A stretch of 64,000 nt of DNA. Source: Hirundichthys speculiger. Lineage: Eukaryota; Chordata; Actinopteri; Beloniformes; Exocoetidae. Location of the stretch: positions 2,231,001 through 2,295,000 of the forward strand of contig JAGFBZ010002395.1 in NCBI GenBank assembly GCA_018398805.1, in the 5' to 3' direction. The position numbers and the translations under genes were made by a program. Of this stretch, positions 39,023-52,000 are shown piece after piece; positions within the stretch are counted from its first letter, which is position 1, and each line of letters opens with the position of its first letter. The notes beneath the pieces are model-generated. The model searched no databases and had not been told where the DNA came from. It worked only from the letters and a program-made list of their open reading frames with translations.

Positions 39023-42000
39023 TTATTTGAAAGCAGTTTTTGCAGAATTCAGCATTCTCAGAGGCAACACGTCCTCCACCCATTCATTCTGGGACGCCAT
39101 CATGCGCTGCCAGAGGGCCACCTCATAGGGACTCGAGTCCATCCAGTCCACCGGTGCTCCATAACTTCTCCCTGCAGAGAGACACCCATACAAGTAAAGG
39201 ATACATGCGCTTTCACAGGCTAGCTTCAGGCATCTGAAAAATTTAAATGTCCAGTTTTTCTATGAAAATCTTAGAGCTGAGATTCACTTTCACAGCTGAG
39301 GCATACTCTATTATATTTTTTTTGTAATGGACGTCAGCCCTTCTATTTCATAAAGGCTTTGATCTGGAAACATGATTCAAAGCTTAAATAGGTCACCGCC
39401 TCATTGTGCATCATCATGAGCCTGGCTCCAGTTTCTGTTGTCTTCTACACACTTTGTTTGCTGAAACTGGATTCAGCAGTTTTCTCTTTTTCAGTCTACC
39501 AAGGCTGGATGGCCACTCAGTGAAACTGATCTAAAGACTGTTGTTTCACATACGTGTTATAAACTTAAACCTGAAACTCTGCCTCCTGTCGTTGACAAGA
39601 GCACATGTTCAGTTTCAGCTCTTTTTCCAATCCAGAACATGTAAAAACTGCATTTGTCATCAGACATTAAATGCAGCAACAATAACAATAAAGGTCCAAA
39701 TATTGAAAGATAGTGACAATTTATATTACAGACAGTTCTGTATTGGCCAGGGTTCATGATGAGATGAAGCCTGCCCAGTGAAGTTGAAAGGTGAAAGGAC
39801 TTGGGTCAAATGTGGCTCAGCTTATAAACTGTGATGCTGTTGCTTTTCTTTGAATTATATAACAATAAACTAATCATTTATGAATCGTGGTTTGTATATT
39901 TGAACATCTGAAGAAATTTGCAAATATTTCTAACAGATTTCTTTTTTTTTCACCAGTGCTTCATCTTCGCATTGAGCAACATCTAGCAATTTCAGAAGAA
40001 GACAAGTAGGTTCTGATAATAGCTGGCCATAGCTCTGAAAATGTCACTTTGAACTCTTAGGAAAGGTCATGGGAATTTAATTTAACTATCTGATGGACTA
40101 AATACATAAGTAAATAGTGGCTCAATGGGACAAAAGTTTCAAACCCACCTTAGCCCATGTGAATGTGCCATCTTCAGTTCATCTATAATTATTACACCAC
40201 GTTCACTTAAACGTTCCAGTTTTTAATAGAAAACAATGTGATGCTTCGGCTAACCTCTGTTATCTTATTTTAGACATTATATAAAGTAATTTCACCTGTT
40301 CCAGCTCCGAGTCTCAGCCCCCCCAGCATGTTGCTTGCCAGCCTGTCTCGGTCCCAGACAGTGAGCTCCACGCAGGCCTCTGTCAGATCGGCTTCACTGA
40401 TGCCATCATACACCATTGTGTGGTTGAACGCCGGGTCCGTAGTCCTCCGCAGCACACGTGTCTTCTGGCGACTTTTTCTGCTTGTGTCTGGCAGCACAAA
40501 GCTTAAAACACAAAGGTAGGGAGAGGGAACAGGGTTCACTGAGACAGCAGTTGAAAATGTAAAGTGCAACCTTGCTAGAGATGACATGATTAGTATGCAT
40601 ACCACTTAACGTAAGGATCGATGGTGGCCCTGATGAGTGGCAGGTTCTTACATTCTTTCACCCAAATGTGAATCTCTCCTGTGTTGGGAACATCTTTTGC
40701 TATACCTGTAAAGAAATGTCACAAAAAAATAATGAATTTGGAACTACACAGTCAAAACTGTAGCTCTAAAGGACAGGTTAGGGTGCAGACCTACTAACAG
40801 CTTCGTTTAAAGGATAAATATGGCATTTTTTCAAAAGGCATGCTATTTCCCGAGCACTTAACAAAATGTTATTTGTTCAAAATACCAGGCAGATGCAGTA
40901 CAAGGGCTCCCTCTTAAATATTCACAACTGTGTACAAAGCACCTAGTTTAACGGATGGAGTCAGCCACTCCACTCCCTCTCCCTCATCAATGGAGGGTGC
41001 GTCTGTTGTCTCTAACAAGGGGTATGTCTTTGATGGAGACAAATATGGGGGGGGGGGGGGGGGGGGGGGGGGTAGATAATTAAACACTGACCTGGGTCGG
41101 TGATGTAAGAGCATCCTCCAAATCTGAACGCACTGAATTACATATTTCCACAGACATATAGCCTCAAACAAAGCAGTAGTCCCTTTATAACTCCAAATAT
41201 ATATAGGCTCTAAAGCACAGAAAAATTGATTTTTATAATATGTCCATTTTAGCTTAATGGCAAAGTAAAACAACTTTAACACTCCTCATCTGTCTTGGAA
41301 AACATTTTTGACATTGTCTTGCTTTGTCATCTTTTTACAATACTTGGCAGATACACAGGGACCAGATGACTTTACAAAAGCAGACAGTTTATAGGTAAAG
41401 TTGTTAAAGTTGTGCATTTGAATGTACCCTGAGTTGCTGCCTGTGTCTGACTTTTGTCAAACTGAGCAGAACGTCCTTGAGAGGACATTTGGTTCAGTCT
41501 AACATTCTGCTCAACACTGTGTTGCCAAGTCCGGCATTACAATGTTGGCAGTGTTGCCAGATCCGGCAAAGCGGTGCAAAACACACTAAAAACACCAAAT
41601 TATGAGACTGCAACTCAGCTGGCTTGTGTTGGGTTATCATATAAAGCAATGCAAATTAAGTTTATATAGAAATCTAATGAAAAACAAACCACCAAACCAA
41701 ACAGCTAACCACTACATCTCACATCTACTACTAAGTCATTTTATGGCATCATGAATAGAGCTCAGCTTTAACTGCTGGCCAGATAAAGGCAGACAAAAAA
41801 ATTAATAAAACAAACAAACAAACAAAAAAACAGCCACAATGAGTTCATACAAATACTTTCTGTATTTGTAAATAGCTTAGAGGTACAATACTTGTTATTA
41901 GATGCCAACAATGTAAATAGCCTGACTGATCCCAAACCAGCTGAACTTTTATTTGCCTGGCTTTGTTTTTACCTACAAAATAAAATTCAAACCATCCAAC

Positions 42001-42979
42001 TGGGCTTGAATCTGCCCAATCTGGCAACACCATTCTCAGGTCAGGCTCAGAAGCACGGCTGTGTTGGACATAGCACGGCAGACCATTCAAAAAATGGCGC
42101 AAATGTCTCTTCCTGCTGCACTCTCTACACACAGAGACAGTCAGGAAGCTAAAGCAAACTTACCAGAGTAAATCATTTAAATCTAATGAAGATGGAGGGC
42201 AAAAAGAAAAAAAAAATCCAGGTCATCTTCTGCTGACAGTAGCATTATTAGCTTGGCTTAAATCAGTTAGCCGCATTGGTCACTAGAGTCATGCATTATG
42301 ATTTAATATTTAATGAAAATATCTATTTTAGTGCATGCATGTATTTATTCATTTAATCTTCTTCTGGCCAAACTATTAAGAACTGGAAAAAAAAAAACTT
42401 TTGTAAATGTAAATTTAAATTGTTCTCTCTGCTCTTTAAGGACTAAATTTTGACTTCAGGTTCTCAGACAAGACAAGTTAGGTCTCAATTACACTTAAAA
42501 AAAAGAACGGAGGAGGATAACCTTCACTGTGGTTGATCTGTGGCAGAAACCGTACGGCCAGTCTCATTTCTCCTCGGCAATCTGATGGTGCAACTATGGG
42601 TGTTGTCTGAAACAGAGGACACTTTACATGTTCATCTTGTAATATAAGCATCCCAAACAGATTCAGGGAAATGAATGAGTGGGCTGAGCACACGTGAAAC
42701 CTCTGTTATTTGAAAACAACTACTGCAGATAAAGCAGTCTTTGTCTGTGTTTGTTTTACCCTGGCTTTCAGAGCTAAGTAATTCATCTGGGTGTGATCGA
42801 AGTCCCACTTGGAAAGGTCCAGGTCCACCTCGCCCAGGAAACTGTTCCTGCCAAAGGTGTCATGATGCCAAACTGAGAGAATGAGCGTTTGGGTTCTGAG
42901 ATACTCCATGCGAACACGATACTGGAAAACAGGAGCACCGCTTTTGTCTGCTGCCAAGAAAGTTTTAAGTGTGGTAAAA

Positions 42980-43021
<42 letters not shown>

Positions 43022-46000
43022 TGAGTGTTTCTTTTACTCTCAGGATCTCGTTGAAAGTCGGATTTAGCGTCTTCTTTTTTACAGATGTTTTCCTCTTTCC
43101 TAGGTTGGCTTTGTCAGGGACCAGGTAGCTTTTGACATACCTTTGTCAGCAAAAGAAGAATGCACTTTCAATAAAACCGTAAGGAAGCACTGAGAGTAAA
43201 AGATATTACAATAATTAAGAGCCGAGGACTGCCACACCAACAACAACCACAGCAATAACTAGAACAATAAAGATGTGAGCATCCATGCTGCTGAGTGAAA
43301 GAGAAATGTGTTTTGTTTCAAGAGGAGCTAAAAGGGGTTGCCACTGTTGTAAGAGCAGCCAAGATAACCTTTGTCCAGACTTTCACGCTGGCCAGCACCA
43401 GTAAAGAACCAATTATAAGTCCTTCAACACCAAAAAGTACCTGGCAGTGTGTCACAGGTAATTGAACACATTTTTAGTTGTAATTTTCAGTCTTACAATG
43501 AAGTAATTAAACATTTAAACAAGTAACCTTTAGCTAAGACTGTGACTTCTAGGGCCTGGGTACTGGTGGAAGGTATTAACAAATGCTCTTAGCTTTGGTC
43601 AGTGGGGCGAGCAGCCAGATCTTTCAGTTCTAAGCCAACAACACTAGGTATGATTGCTGGATAGTCAAGTAATAAAACTTAAATTAACAAATATAGTTTA
43701 CAGTTTGTTTGTGAGAGAAAAGGAAAAAAAGAAGAAGAAAAAGAACAAATACAACAATCAAGCACAACAGTAAGCAGTCCTCTTCCACAGAGAATCCACT
43801 GCTCAACCCTCAGGGCCCAAAAGATCTATAGATAACATGTCAGAACCAGACAGTCCAGGACACCCTCGGATGTTTTTGTGCAAACCCCAGCTGTTCAGAG
43901 CTCTTTTGAATCATCTGCCTCCATCTAACACAATCTCCTCCATCCTCCTCTTCTCTCACACCAACTAACTTCATGTCCTCTTTCACTACATCCACAAATC
44001 TCCTCTTTGGTCTCTCGGCCTCCAACCTGCAAGTTCCAAACTCATCATGTATCTGGACACCAAAAACACCTTAGAAAATGAATATCTGGATATTCGAGTA
44101 ATAATACCAGTCATGGGAATATTTTTGCTCTATTCAGGACCCGGTTTTCCACTTTAAGACTGTGCACTACTTTTACTTAAGTGAAAAATATGAATACTCC
44201 TCCACCATATTTGATGTTACGACGGATGCACGACTCACGGATCGGAGCGGGACCTCTTTGGGTCGACTGCTGCCAAGCCGTGGCACTCAGCCACAAAGAT
44301 GTGAAACTCTCGGAGCCTCTGAACGTAGTTGATGGAGAACTGGATGTTTCCCTGAACCTCCACAAAGTCACCGCTGTACATGGTCATTACACTTCCACTC
44401 AGCTGTGAGCACACAGGAAAAAAAGAGGGAAAGGGTTTTTTTTATAAAGGAAAATATTGAGTGAGGAAACAAAGCTGGAGGTCCATCCATCCTACTTTAT
44501 CCTGTTAAAGGTCACGATGGACCAGAATACTTACTCAGCTGCCATTGGTTAAGTCTTCAAAACAGCCTAAAGGCACCTTACCTCAAAAACATGAATCTTA
44601 CGGTAACTTCAGCGATTTATTGTTATTAATGGTACATTTCAGTAGTCTAAAGCAGGAGGGGAAGTGGCCTTGGAGAAAGCAGTTTTATATTCATGATTTT
44701 CAGCCATGCAAGAGAAATGTCTAAAAGCGTAAAACTCTCTGGTTTTGCTAATTGAATTCCCCTTAACCTCTCCACCTCATCACACCAGCTTCCACAGCAG
44801 ACATTTTGACAGAGGGGGGAAAAGCATGGGTTGACATAATGACTTTGATATTGGACAGCAGATTATGGTTTTAGATTTGTATTCTTTTGAAATAGTGTGT
44901 TTTTTCTCATTTTAGCCAGCTTTTGATTCACTTCCTATTTTATCTTGAATCTGATTTTGTCTCTGATCCGCTCTGTTAATTTTACTTCAGCAGACTGTGG
45001 AGTCTGATGTAAGAACACTGTCGCAAATGTAAATAAAAGGATAATGCGATGATTTGTAATTTAAATGATTTAGACCAAGTTTTTGTTCAGAATAGAACAT
45101 ATAAAACATAAAATGCTGAAAGTGAGGAAATGTATCATCTTAAGAGTAAAATAAAGACACTTTAAATTGAATTGCAATAAAAAAACACTTTGACACAGAG
45201 AAAAGCTTTTTTAAGAGAATTGAATGTTGTCCCATTATTGAACTGAGCTGCTCACCAGTCCTGCTTCTTCTGTATCCTATTTCTCAGTTGCAGATTATGT
45301 ACTGTAGGTTGTAGATGAGGTTATTGTACAGCAGATGATGAGATCTTCCAATTCTTCACAATTTTACACAGAGCAAAATGAAATTGTTTCACTATCTGTT
45401 GACTATCTTTTGCTGACTGGCGAGCCTCTGCTTATCCTTACGTCTGAGAGACTCTGCCTCTCGAAGATGCTCTTCTGATGCCTAAACATTGTCACTTATA
45501 TTTTGCTAATCAATGCAAATTCAAAAGGAGCTAATATTGTAAATGAAATGGTAAAATGTCACAGTGTCAACATTTGATAAGTTGTATGCTTATTTATATG
45601 ATGTTGGTGTTATCTGGTGTCTGTTTGTCACCACATTGTCTTAATTCCTTTCTGACTAGTTAAATCTATTCTGGCATTTTCCAAGTGAATGTTTAACCTC
45701 ACATTGTTCCTACTATTTTGCCCGCATAGTACATCTTTTGCCTGATTCCTGTCAGTATGTTCACCTGTACTTGACTTCTGCTCTGCTTAATAAACCTCGT
45801 CAAGTTTAATTGAGCCCGGCTTTGCAACCATCACACAGTTTGTCAGCATGGACAATGACGTGACAGCCCTCTGAGTGCGATGCAGCGATCATGCAGTTCT
45901 GACATACCCAAGCACCTGCCAGTCACATGCTAAACTAAAATCCAATAAGCAGTGCAAGAATGGTAAGCGTGATCGTGCAAAAGCGAACCATGCTGCTGCG

Positions 46001-49000
46001 TGTGAACATACGGACGACATAGAGGCCATGCCAGGAGAGCTCCTCAGGTTAGTCATTGAGCCGCCTGTCATAAGACTTCCTCGTTGGTAAGTGAACTCGC
46101 AGCTGGAGTCAGTGTCTCTGCCCACCTCCTAAAACACAGACAGCATGTACAGAAAGCTCTGTGCAGGTGGATGCAGGACAGGCTTTATCGTACTGGACAA
46201 AGGAGTTTTACCTCCTTCTGTAAGAACAAAGGGACAGATTTGCTCATGTTCTTCAGGTGGTCTGAATCCGAAAGTAAGGATGAGGAGGGTGACGTGATGG
46301 TTGAAACTGTGGAGTGGATCATTAGGAAGGGAGAAGATAAATTCTTCACTACTTGCTACTATGTCTGAAAAATATACATCATCAAAATCGGACAGTTTTT
46401 ACCATCACTGCCTCGCCTGGTATCAGCAGTTGGGTCTTGTCTCCTTTCTTGTCCTGAGCGAAAATGTTTACAAGAAACGAGACGATAGTTGTTAATCATT
46501 ATCTGTACACACACACACAAAAAAAAAAAAGAAAAACTGGCATGAGAGAGGAAGACATGCTCACGTGGTGATAAGGATGCTGTGATGTCTTCCAAGCTTT
46601 TAGCCAGGTTTTTAGGCCGGGCCTCTGCCCTCCGAAGTGCTTTCCTGACAGGATTTTTCTCGTCATCATTTTCTCCTGCATTTTTGTAGAAAAAGTTCTG
46701 ATTAACTCAGTCGGTTGGCTTTTGACAGCAACCAATTATATTGATTAGACAGTGTATTTAATTTGGGGCAAGTCCTTTTTTTTAACATTTCAAATTTGAT
46801 TAATTTACTAAACCAGATTTTAATTTGTTGATTGTTCACTGACTTATTTACATTTCTAAAATATAGTCTAATACACAATAACTAAACTGCTGTGAATCAA
46901 ATATGCAGCTAAGTAACCTTACATGCACTTTGAATTCCTGTGTTTGACAAATTCAGTTCAGCTGGAATAATCAAAACTATTGTGACACAGAAGTTGCAGA
47001 TTGGTGAAACGTCTGCTGTCTGTGTGAATCCAGCAGTTACAACAGTTATTGCCCAGCCCACAATCTAAACACAGGCAGCTGACCACAGGAGCACGCTCCG
47101 TTTACAGAGATCTGCTTCTGCAAACACAGATCACCTGACACGGACGTGATATCAAGGATACTGCTGGATCCAACCCACGGTGACAATAAACTGTGCAAAC
47201 AGCGAGAATTGTGACTACTTCACAAGGCAGGTTCAAAACATCTATGTTTACATACTCGTGAAACGTTTTTTGATTAATAAGCTCAGTATGCCCATAGTTA
47301 ATTATATCAGTTCAATTTCTGCTATGTATATGTATAGGAAGATTTTAATAGAAACATTATATGTTGGAGTGGAAAAAGGTTTGTACAGATCTTTTCATAA
47401 AAAGGTTTCTTTCATATTTAAATGCACTGTCATTTCAGCTCCATGGTACAACGGTAAAGTTGGTGCTTACGATATGAGCTTGTTCTTGAGTTGGACCAAG
47501 TTTCTGACACGCTGCTGACAGATGACTCCTGGCCAGTATCCGATCCGCTGTAGTTCGCCCACACGGGGCGCTGACTCATCTTGTTGACCTTCCTGTTGTG
47601 ACGCTCCTCGGAGCTCACGGGCGTGCTGGCCTTCTCTGGTCCACCCACGTAAAGTTCATAGCCAGACTTGAAGTCCGAGCCCTCGTCATTCCCAGCAGGG
47701 GCCAGAGAGATGTCAGCGCTGTCAGTCATCCCCAAGTAATGCCGGTAGTCTGTGGGAACGAACGCTCTGGCACGTGGAGCTACAGTCTCAGAATCTTCTG
47801 ACGATCTTCTCGACATGGCGCCTTTATCGGTGTTCTGCCTGTGTTTCCTGCTCTGAGAGTGGACGGGGCTTGCATCCGTTTGGAGCTGGCTCGGCTCCTT
47901 TTCATCATCGACGCTCAAAGCAAACATGCTCGTGGCACGACGCAAAGAATTTCCACGACTGCCGGAAGTGCTAAAACTGTCTTTTCTGCTCCTGGGAGCT
48001 CGAACCTCTTTGCCTGAGCTGGTTTGTGGTTTTGTGGGCTTCTCTTCTCTGTTTGGATCTTTTGAGCTCCTTTTGGACTGTCTTTGTGGCCCTGAATCAG
48101 CTGACATATAATTCGGCAGGTTGTTTTTGCAGTCACTCGGCATTCTTGTCCCACACCCCGTCTGTCTGTCATGTGGAGACTTTGATCGATTCTGAGGCGA
48201 TGACTTCATGGCACCTGCCTTTGTTTTCTCGACAGATGGATTTGAACGATAAATCTCAGCATCATAGCCCTTTAACTCCTGAGATGAGAGCTGAGCACTT
48301 AGTGGTTCTTTTCTTTTAGGGCTTTTGGGTTTGTCAAATGCTAATAACCCCCTGGAGTCGGTTGTGGCTTCATCCCAGAACTCCCGGAGAGTGTTAAACT
48401 GCTTGCGACTTGTACCAAGGCTTGGAGAGAGTTTATCCAGTCTCTGGTGCAGTGGAAGAACATTAAAATTAGGATGATTTCTGATCTCGTCTTCCTCATC
48501 GCTGCCTAATTCATTTCCAAATGACCTCAGGTCAAACTCAGACTTTGTAAATCTTTTACTCAGTTTAGCATTCGTACCACGAGTGACTTTACCTTCTCCA
48601 GGACCTTTAGGTTTGCCGGTATAAAACACTGGCTTGTTCCTCTCCTGCTCCCAGAACAATTTTAACTGCTTGATCCTCTCTGCTGTGCATTCTTGATGTG
48701 CTAATGGCTGTCTATTTAAGCGCGGACTATTAGTCTTGTCTTTATTAGGTGCATTATCTTTTCGTTTAGGAGACATGCCATGCATGCTAATATCCACACT
48801 GTCTCTCCTCTTCACATCTTCACTTGAGCCTCTTTGAGTTGGTATGTTGGTGCTGATTTGCGCATCATTATCACCTTGACTGGAGTTCATATGTGGACTG
48901 CTCCCTGATGAAAAGAGCTTCTCAGAGTCTAAACTGAGCCTTTTGTGGAGATCTCCTTCATGCTTCGGCACAGAGACCGTCTTTGACTGCAGTCCTTCTG

Positions 49001-52000
49001 GTGACGGTTCACTCAGTTTTGAAATGTTCTCAGACTGCAGGTTCGGTTTGACTCCATAAACACCCTCCAGTTCAGGATGGATGGTTGCTCTTTCTGAAGG
49101 GAAATGCTTGGTCACACATAAAGTCTCAGAATCTGGAGTTCCTTTGCTGTTTCTTTGGAGACTGGATGAACAATTTCAAATGAGATGAGCTGTCAGTGTT
49201 CCTTTGATCTGAATCGATTATCGAATTTTCTTCTTGCTCGTGATTATTTATATGAACTGGGACTCCCATAGTTGCAGGTGAACTGATTATCTGCTGCTGC
49301 TCACTTTCATCCCGTAGATCTGAGGTGTATTCATCATTTGTTCCCTTCCCACTGCATATTCCAGGACCAGAGGGCATATCAGACTCTTTTTCCACAGAAA
49401 CGAGAGCAGAGTTTGGTTCTTTGTCACCAGGAGTCACTGATTTGCTGATAAGTATCTTGGGGCCTGTGTTGCTTTTCTCCCAGAATGTCTTCAGATGAGA
49501 GATTTTCAGAGGTTGGCTTTCATCAGTGTTATCTTTAACATCTTGTGAATACATTCTTTCTCCGGTGTCGGTCCTCACCTCCTCTTGAGTTTCAATCAGT
49601 TCCCTGCTGCCCTTTCTGCGGACCCCTCTAAAGTCTTTCACCTCATTGGTTGGCTTTTGAAAGTGGCCACTCTTTGTTTCTACTGTTTCCTTCTTTCGTT
49701 CACTTGCACCTTTGTGATCTGCAGCATCTCTTGCAAATGACTCTTTGTCTCTTAATTTTCTGACAGCGACATGTCTGTCAGAGCTTTTAACATCGTCCTT
49801 TGTGTTCAGCCATTCACTGCTGTCAAAGCTGCGGTTGAACCAGTCCAGTACTTTTGCAATGGACTCCTCCTCCTCACCAGTGGGGCTGGTGGTCTGAGTG
49901 GATAATTTAAACACATCTTTCTGATTCGACTTCTGAATTTGCAGATCAGACTTATCAATGTAAGTGAGATCATAAGAGACAGGAGTACCCGGATCTGAAA
50001 AGGAAGACATGAAAAGAGAATTAAGGGATCAAAATGCTGCTGTTGTCTGTCCTACAGATGGGTTTGCATTATCTAAAAATAACAGCTCACACAATAATAG
50101 ATGAATTTAAAGGATCGTAAATGCTGTCTGTATGGTAGTTTTACCCATAGAAAACAGTTTTTTCTACTTGTATGGTAGTCTCCTGGTTCTTTAGATCACT
50201 GCTTTCATTCAAACGGAAATAGAAATATTGGGAAAATCCGACTACATGTTGTATCAGTCACAGAGAATTAATCCTACTGACTTCTATGATTCCCTCCCGT
50301 TTAGTCATCGCCCAATAAAACTTCTGTTTTGTCAGATATTCAGTTTTATAACCAAACACTCCTTTTTTTTACCAGGGGTACACTCTGGAACCATTTGGTC
50401 ACATTTTGCAACATCTTTTCTGAAAGTAGTGCAACTAATTTTAAGAGTATGGTACACTAGCGCGACATGGTGGGAACACACGGGTCTCACCGGATGCAAA
50501 CGTTCTGCACGCCAGCCATTCTGGTCCATCATAGTGGTTCCACCGTCAGAAGTGCGGTGCGGTTCAGAAGTGTTCAAGAAGCGAATGTCTGTCAGCTGCA
50601 TTAAAGATATGCAGAGTCCAGAGAGTCTGATTCTGGCGCTCAGCCAATGCTACGTTGTGTCAGTTTACTCCTCAATACAACCTTAGGTCCCTCTGGGAAT
50701 GTTTCAGAAGTGGAAAGCTAATAAATCCAGCCTGGTCAGCTGGACTCATTTGATTTATTCAGTTTCCCTTCCAGGATGAATAAAGTATTTCTGAACTGAA
50801 TGAACTGAATTGAATTGAATTTAATCAAAGGTTTGGAGATCACGCAAGAAACCTGTGGTTATCTGCTCATTTAAAGATGCATTTATCACCACATCTTGTG
50901 CTTTCTGCTATTATAAATCTAAAAAAAGATGAGTATTAAAATGTGCTTTTCAGCTTTTAAAATGAACCGCTCCTATTATGTGGTTGAAATCCCTTTTCAC
51001 ACCCTTACCCACGTCCTCCATGGGTTAACATAATGTCATTGTATGAGTTGGAGGATTTTCTCTGATTAAATTTTCTGCCAGCTCAACCTGCTGTGCATAA
51101 ATTGACACAGCTGGATACCAAAAGAGCTTTGCTGCATATCTTTAGTTGAGTCATTTCTAGGATGCTTTTAAACCACGCCGGAGTGCTTCTGGTTGGACCA
51201 AACTCACTGACGAGAGTCAAAGTAAAGAGGAGAGTTAAAAATATTACAAATATAGGGACACCATGGGCCAACTGCATTGTTGGTTAGCATCTGGCTAATT
51301 CAGCAGTTGAGCATGATATGTCCTTAATCACAATATTAAAAGTGGGGAGTTCTAGCTCTCTGTGTTTTGTTTCAAATATCAACTGATATGATGTCATCCA
51401 GAAATCCCTTTCGCTACATTTAATACTTAATATATTGCAGGAAAAAAGGAAAACAAAACAAAAAAGAAAAAGACTGCAACGTCCTGATCAATTTGCAAAA
51501 TACTTTTCAGTCAGCTTAGTTTTTCCTTTTATATTTTTATCTTTTATACCCCAGTCAAAATGATTTTCTTCTTGGGTTTTCTGTGTTTTTGAATCTACTC
51601 CAGTTGCAGACTGACAATTGGATGAAAACATCAATTTAATGGCGACTAATCTGGAAGAAAGCATCTCAAGAGGCACGAGACAATTAAACGAAAAATATAG
51701 AAATAAAATTAGTGTCACAAAAATTATATTTAAGCATGTTTATGTAAGAGAACCCACCCACAGTGCTTTGGGGCAAACTCAGCTCCTCTTGTCTCACTGC
51801 TGCTGCTTCACTGCTGCTGTTTTCTTTGTCCTGAATGTTGCAGCCGGGTAGGTTTGAAGGTCCATGCTCTCTGTGGTTCTGATCATCTCGATCTTCACTC
51901 CTCTGTGGCATTTCCCTCTCAGCAGGCATGTAAGTCTTGGTGTGTCCAGCTGATCTGAAGTACCACAGGATTTGTATTAACGTTGAAAGATGTCTGGGTT

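Noticed and set aside
47430..50010. Two separate intronless genes on the minus strand
   Set aside because: Both ORFs are parts of one sytl2 exon: the acceptor at 49994 and the donor at 47471 fit flanking phases, and the split is the frameshift.
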